DNA of 64,000 nt from contig CAVPLH010000001.1 in NCBI GenBank assembly GCA_963705955.1, forward strand, positions 186,001 through 250,000, written 5' to 3'. Position 1 is the first letter of the stretch. The number at the start of each line of letters is the position of its first letter. The position numbers and the translations under genes are program-made. Below the pieces are notes generated by a model, which saw only the letters and a list, made by a program, of their open reading frames with translations, made no database searches and was not told the origin of the DNA. Origin of the DNA: WHSW01 sp963705955 (GTDB taxonomy: Bacteria; Actinomycetota; Thermoleophilia; Solirubrobacterales; 70-9). Below, piece after piece: positions 61,209 to 64,000 of this stretch.

Positions 61209-62701
61209 CGGGGGCGCCGCGACAGCGGGCCAGCCCGCCTCCGCCGATCGTCGCCACGGGCCTCGCGTTGCTCGCCGCGCTGCTCGCCTTACCGCTCGTC
61301 CGCGCCCCGCGCGCCGAGGGCTTCGTCTATTGGACGAATACGCACTACAACAAGCCTCCGGCCAGCCCCTCGTACTCGATCGGCCGCGCCAACCTCGACG
61401 GCAGCGGCGTCGATCCCGAGCTTCATCGATGACACCGGCACGTACGGATCCGCACTCGCCGTCGACGCCAGCCACATCTACTACAACGGTTTTTTTGGCT
61501 CAATCGGCCGCGCCAACCTCGACACCAGCAGCATCGACCCGCGCTTCATGGGCGGCGCCGGCGGGGTGGACGCAGTCGCTGTCGACGCTGGCCACATCTA
61601 CTGGACGACCCGGTTTCGCGAACACGATCGGTCGCGCCAACCTCGACGGCACCGGCGTCGACCAGAGCTTCATCACCACCAGCGGCGTCAACCCCCCGAA
61701 CGACGTCGCGGTCGACCCCACCCACATCTACTGGACGATCCACTCGATCTATGACTCGTTTCCCTACCCGGGCACGATCGGCCGCGCCAACCTCGACGGC
61801 AGCGGGGTCGACCAGAGCTTCATCAGCGGCGTCAACTACCCGGTCGGAGTCGCGGTCGACGCCAACCACATCTACTGGGCCAACGATGTTGAGGGCACGA
61901 TCGGTCGCGCCAACCTCGACGGCAGCGGCGTCGACCAGAGCTTCATCAGCGGCGCCGGTGCCGCGCGTGACGTCGCGGTCGACGCCGGGCACGTCTACTG
62001 GACGGACTTCGACGCGCAGACCATCGGCCGCGCCAACCTCGACGGCAGCGGCATCGACCGGAGCTTCATCAGCGGCGCCGGTGCCGTTGATGACCTCACC
62101 GTCGACGCCCTCACCGTCCCGGAGACGACGATCACATCGGGCCCGCGGGGAACCACCAACGACGCCTCGCCGAGCTTCGGCTTTCGGTCCAGCCAGCCCG
62201 GCGCTTCGTTTCGGTGCCGCCTCGAGTCGGTTGCCTGGAAAGCCTGTGCCTCGCCGAAGTCCTACTCGAGGCTCGCCGGCGGCTCTACCGCTTCGAGGTC
62301 CGCGCGGTCAACGTGGCCGGAGCCGACCCGACCCGGCTTCGCGGAGCTTCACCGTCGACACCGTGGCCTCGGGCAGGGTGAGCGCCGCGAAGACCCAGAG
62401 GCAGCACGGCAAGAGGATCGTCGTCAAGGTCGAAGGTCAAGGCCAAGGAGCAGCTGACCGCCAAGGCGAGCGGCAAGATCAAGATCAACCCGCACCTACA
62501 AGCTGAAGCCGAAGAAGGTCGCAGGTCGCCGCGGGCAAGACCAAGACGCTGAAGCTGAAGCCGAAGAAGAAGGGGCAGGCGAAGCGGATCGCAGCCGCCT
62601 TGAAGCGGGGCAAGAAGGCGACCGCGAAGCTGACGGTGAAGCTCACCGACCTGGCCGGGAACAGCGAAACCGAGAAGCTGCGCGTGAAGCTGAAGCGGTG
62701 A
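61205..62701 (+). pseudogene. YWTD-type propeller protein, copy 2, multiple frameshifts
   Basis: GTG overlapping the previous stop opens a signal peptide (LALLAALLALPLVRAPRAEG) and the same blade/Ig/Lys-rich layout as copy 1. The frame breaks about eight times: near 61415 (extra C), 61613 (extra T), 62284 and 62335 (missing base), and about 62431, 62493, 62518 (extra base) among others. Joining the frames restores a full-length homolog ending KLRVKLKR. Either a decaying paralog or a badly resolved repeat region. Copy 3 follows at the stop. Confidence 0.75.
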
Positions 62702-62722
62702 CGAGGCCGGCTGCGAGAGAAC

Positions 62723-63898
62723 GTGCGGTCATCGCCGAGCACCCTCGCCGCCGCGCTCGTGCTGCTCGCCGTGTTGGTGGTCTTGCCGCTCGTCCTCGCC
62801 GCCCGCGCCGATGCCTCCATCTACTGGACGAACTCCTCTTACCCGGCGGGGACCATCGGCCGCGCCAACCTCGACGGCACCGGCGTCGACCAGAGCTTCG
62901 TCACGGGCGTCGGCTCGCCGGACGCCGTGGCAGCCGACGCCGGCCATGTCTACTGGACGAACTGGCCGGATGCCCTCACGAACACGATCGGCCGCGCGAA
63001 CCTCGACGGCAGCGGCGTCGACGCGAGCTTCGTCACGGGCGTCGGCAATTACCTGTCCGGGCTCGCGGTCGACGCCAGGCACATCTACTGGACGTCTCCT
63101 TTCGAGAACACGATCGGCCGCGCGAACCTCGACGGCAGCGGCGTCGATCATCACTTCATCACCGGCGCCGGCGATGACCTGTCCGGGCTCGCGGTCGACG
63201 CCGGGCACATCTATTGGGCGAACTATTCGGGGACGACCGCTTCGGCCGGCGAGCGGATCCCGCCAGAGTTCGCGCCGCCGGGGTCGATCGGGCGCGCCAA
63301 CCTGGACGGCAGCGGCGTCGACGCGAGCTTCATCACCGAAGCCGATCTCAGGCCGGGCGACGTCGCGGTCGACGCCCGCCACGTCTACTGGCCGGGTGGG
63401 AGCTCGATCGGCCGCGCCAACCTCGACGGCACGGGCGTCGATCAGAGCTTCATCAACAGCTTTACCAGCGGCGGCGTGGGCTTCTCGGCCGCCGCCGTCG
63501 CGGTTGACGCAGGCCACGTCTACTGGGCGAATTGGGCGTATGGCACGATCGGTCGCGCCAGCCTCGACGGCTCGGATGTCGACCAGAACTTCGTCAGCGG
63601 CGCCGACACGCCGGAGGACGTCGCGGTCGACGTCGACGTCACCTCGCCGAAGACCAAGATCACGAAGGGTGCGCCGAAGACGACCGAGAGGAGCAAGGTG
63701 AGGTTCAAGTTCAAGTCCTCCGAGCCGAGCTCGACCTTCGAGTGCAAGCTCGCCAAGAAGCGCTGGAAGCGCTGTGAGTCGCCGAAGACGCTCACCGGCG
63801 TGAGGCGCGGCACGCACAAGTTCCAGGTCCGGGCGATCGACGCGGCCGACAACGTCGACCCCACCCCGGCCAAGGACAAGTTCCGGGTCGTGCGCTAG
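62723..63898 (+). CDS. Secreted YWTD-type beta-propeller protein, copy 3, intact
   Basis: 391 residues in one frame. GTG start, signal peptide LAAALVLLAVLVVLPLVLAARADA, then blades SIYWTNSSYPAGTIGRANLDG to GTIGRASLDGSDVD, and a C-terminal Ig-like domain (SPKTKITKGAPKTTERSKVR, FKSSEPSSTFECKLAKKRWKRC) without the Lys-rich tail of copies 1 and 2. A GTG at 62698 overlapping the copy-2 stop would restore coupling but is one frame off. Tandem duplication produced the three genes. Confidence 0.82.
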   Translation: MRSSPSTLAAALVLLAVLVVLPLVLAARADASIYWTNSSYPAGTIGRANLDGTGVDQSFVTGVGSPDAVAADAGHVYWTNWPDALTNTIGRANLDGSGVDASFVTGVGNYLSGLAVDARHIYWTSPFENTIGRANLDGSGVDHHFITGAGDDLSGLAVDAGHIYWANYSGTTASAGERIPPEFAPPGSIGRANLDGSGVDASFITEADLRPGDVAVDARHVYWPGGSSIGRANLDGTGVDQSFINSFTSGGVGFSAAAVAVDAGHVYWANWAYGTIGRASLDGSDVDQNFVSGADTPEDVAVDVDVTSPKTKITKGAPKTTERSKVRFKFKSSEPSSTFECKLAKKRWKRCESPKTLTGVRRGTHKFQVRAIDAADNVDPTPAKDKFRVVR

Positions 63899-63934
63899 TC
63901 AGATCGCACTAGGCGACTCTCCTGCCGCGCATGC

Positions 63935-64000
63935 TCAGCAGTCCACGCTGAGATCGGGACCTGGACCGCCGACGCATCGGTCTTTCCCGTGTCCACCGAC
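63935..64000 (-). CDS. C-terminal end of an RTX/hemolysin-type calcium-binding protein
   Basis: The last 21 codons read VGGHGKDRCVGGPGPDLSVD and Cys, then TGA. GGxGxDxxxGGxGxD is the calcium-binding RTX nonapeptide repeat, and a terminal Cys is frequent in the Thermoleophilia versions. The gene continues beyond base 64000. It would extend the block of secreted repeat proteins at this end of the window. Confidence 0.65.
   Translation of the reverse strand, partial: VGGHGKDRCVGGPGPDLSVDC

Noticed and set aside
58362..61475. 1037-codon minus-strand frame joining the repeat protein to sequence opposite the propeller genes
   Set aside because: The true protein has a signal peptide and Shine-Dalgarno at 59468; upstream residues are antisense to YWTD blades.

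Overview
The window is very GC-rich, densely coded DNA from an actinobacterium, most likely class Thermoleophilia (Solirubrobacterales/Gaiellales type). Pointers are an F420-dependent LLM oxidoreductase, ergothioneine genes (egtB, egtD), a mycobacterial-type polymethylated-glucan gene set, a tandem ArsA/Get3-like pair, a zinc-type L31, many GTGA/TGATG gene overlaps, and secreted proteins with N-terminal KNSV-type and C-terminal Lys-rich segments that I associate with this class. No rRNA, tRNA, CRISPR array, transposase or phage gene was seen. Placement below phylum is inference.

Layout. 0-1.8 kb: surface-polysaccharide genes (DUF354 protein, sugar transferase, start of an AsnB-type amidotransferase). 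1.9-8.9 kb: secreted protein, glyA, NTF2-like protein, the translation operon rpmE-yqhQ-prfA-prmC-tsaC, universal stress protein. 8.9-18.8 kb: acyl-CoA catabolism: ETF and ETF:quinone oxidoreductase behind a 30-bp palindrome, a split B12-dependent acyl-CoA mutase, amidase, HAD hydrolase, thiolase. 18.9-24.5 kb: leucyl aminopeptidase, thioesterase, HxlR regulator, acyl-CoA dehydrogenase and the mutase chaperone meaB. 24.5-31.8 kb: LbH acyltransferase, GT4, amine oxidase, GH57 branching enzyme and two methyltransferases, resembling the mycobacterial methylglucose lipopolysaccharide locus. 31.8-38.3 kb: sulfite-oxidase-like enzyme with its reductase, DipZ, pH-sensor-type adenylate cyclase, Lon-N protein, gamma-glutamyltransferase. 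38.3-45.3 kb: parA-ftsZ with long disordered N-termini, ArsA/Get3-like pair, a large unknown protein. 45.4-53.7 kb: two sulfatases, the primary sigma factor, YihY, GlpX. 53.8-58.3 kb: F420 oxidoreductase, egtD, egtB, SDR, DUF6941 protein. 58.4-64 kb: repeat-rich secreted proteins (17-residue beta-repeat protein, three YWTD propellers, end of an RTX-like protein).

Three threads connect the genes. First, an acyl-CoA oxidation network: dehydrogenase, ETF, ETF:QO, thiolase, mutase and MeaB; the mutase has Gln where methylmalonyl-CoA mutase has the carboxylate-binding Arg. Second, a probable polymethylated glucan pathway. Third, a shared promoter style: at least twelve genes have a TAnnnT box (often TAGACT or TAGGCT) 7-9 nt before the start codon, predicting leaderless mRNAs.

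Two intergenic hairpins built of iterated 7-bp units, one (CAGCTGG-type) before the ETF:QO gene and one (GAGCAGG-type) before the methyltransferase gene, share architecture but not sequence and are the least explained elements here. Several reading frames need a one-base correction, nearly always an extra base in a short homopolymer, so some apparent frameshifts may be assembly errors; the middle propeller paralog has about eight and may be decaying.
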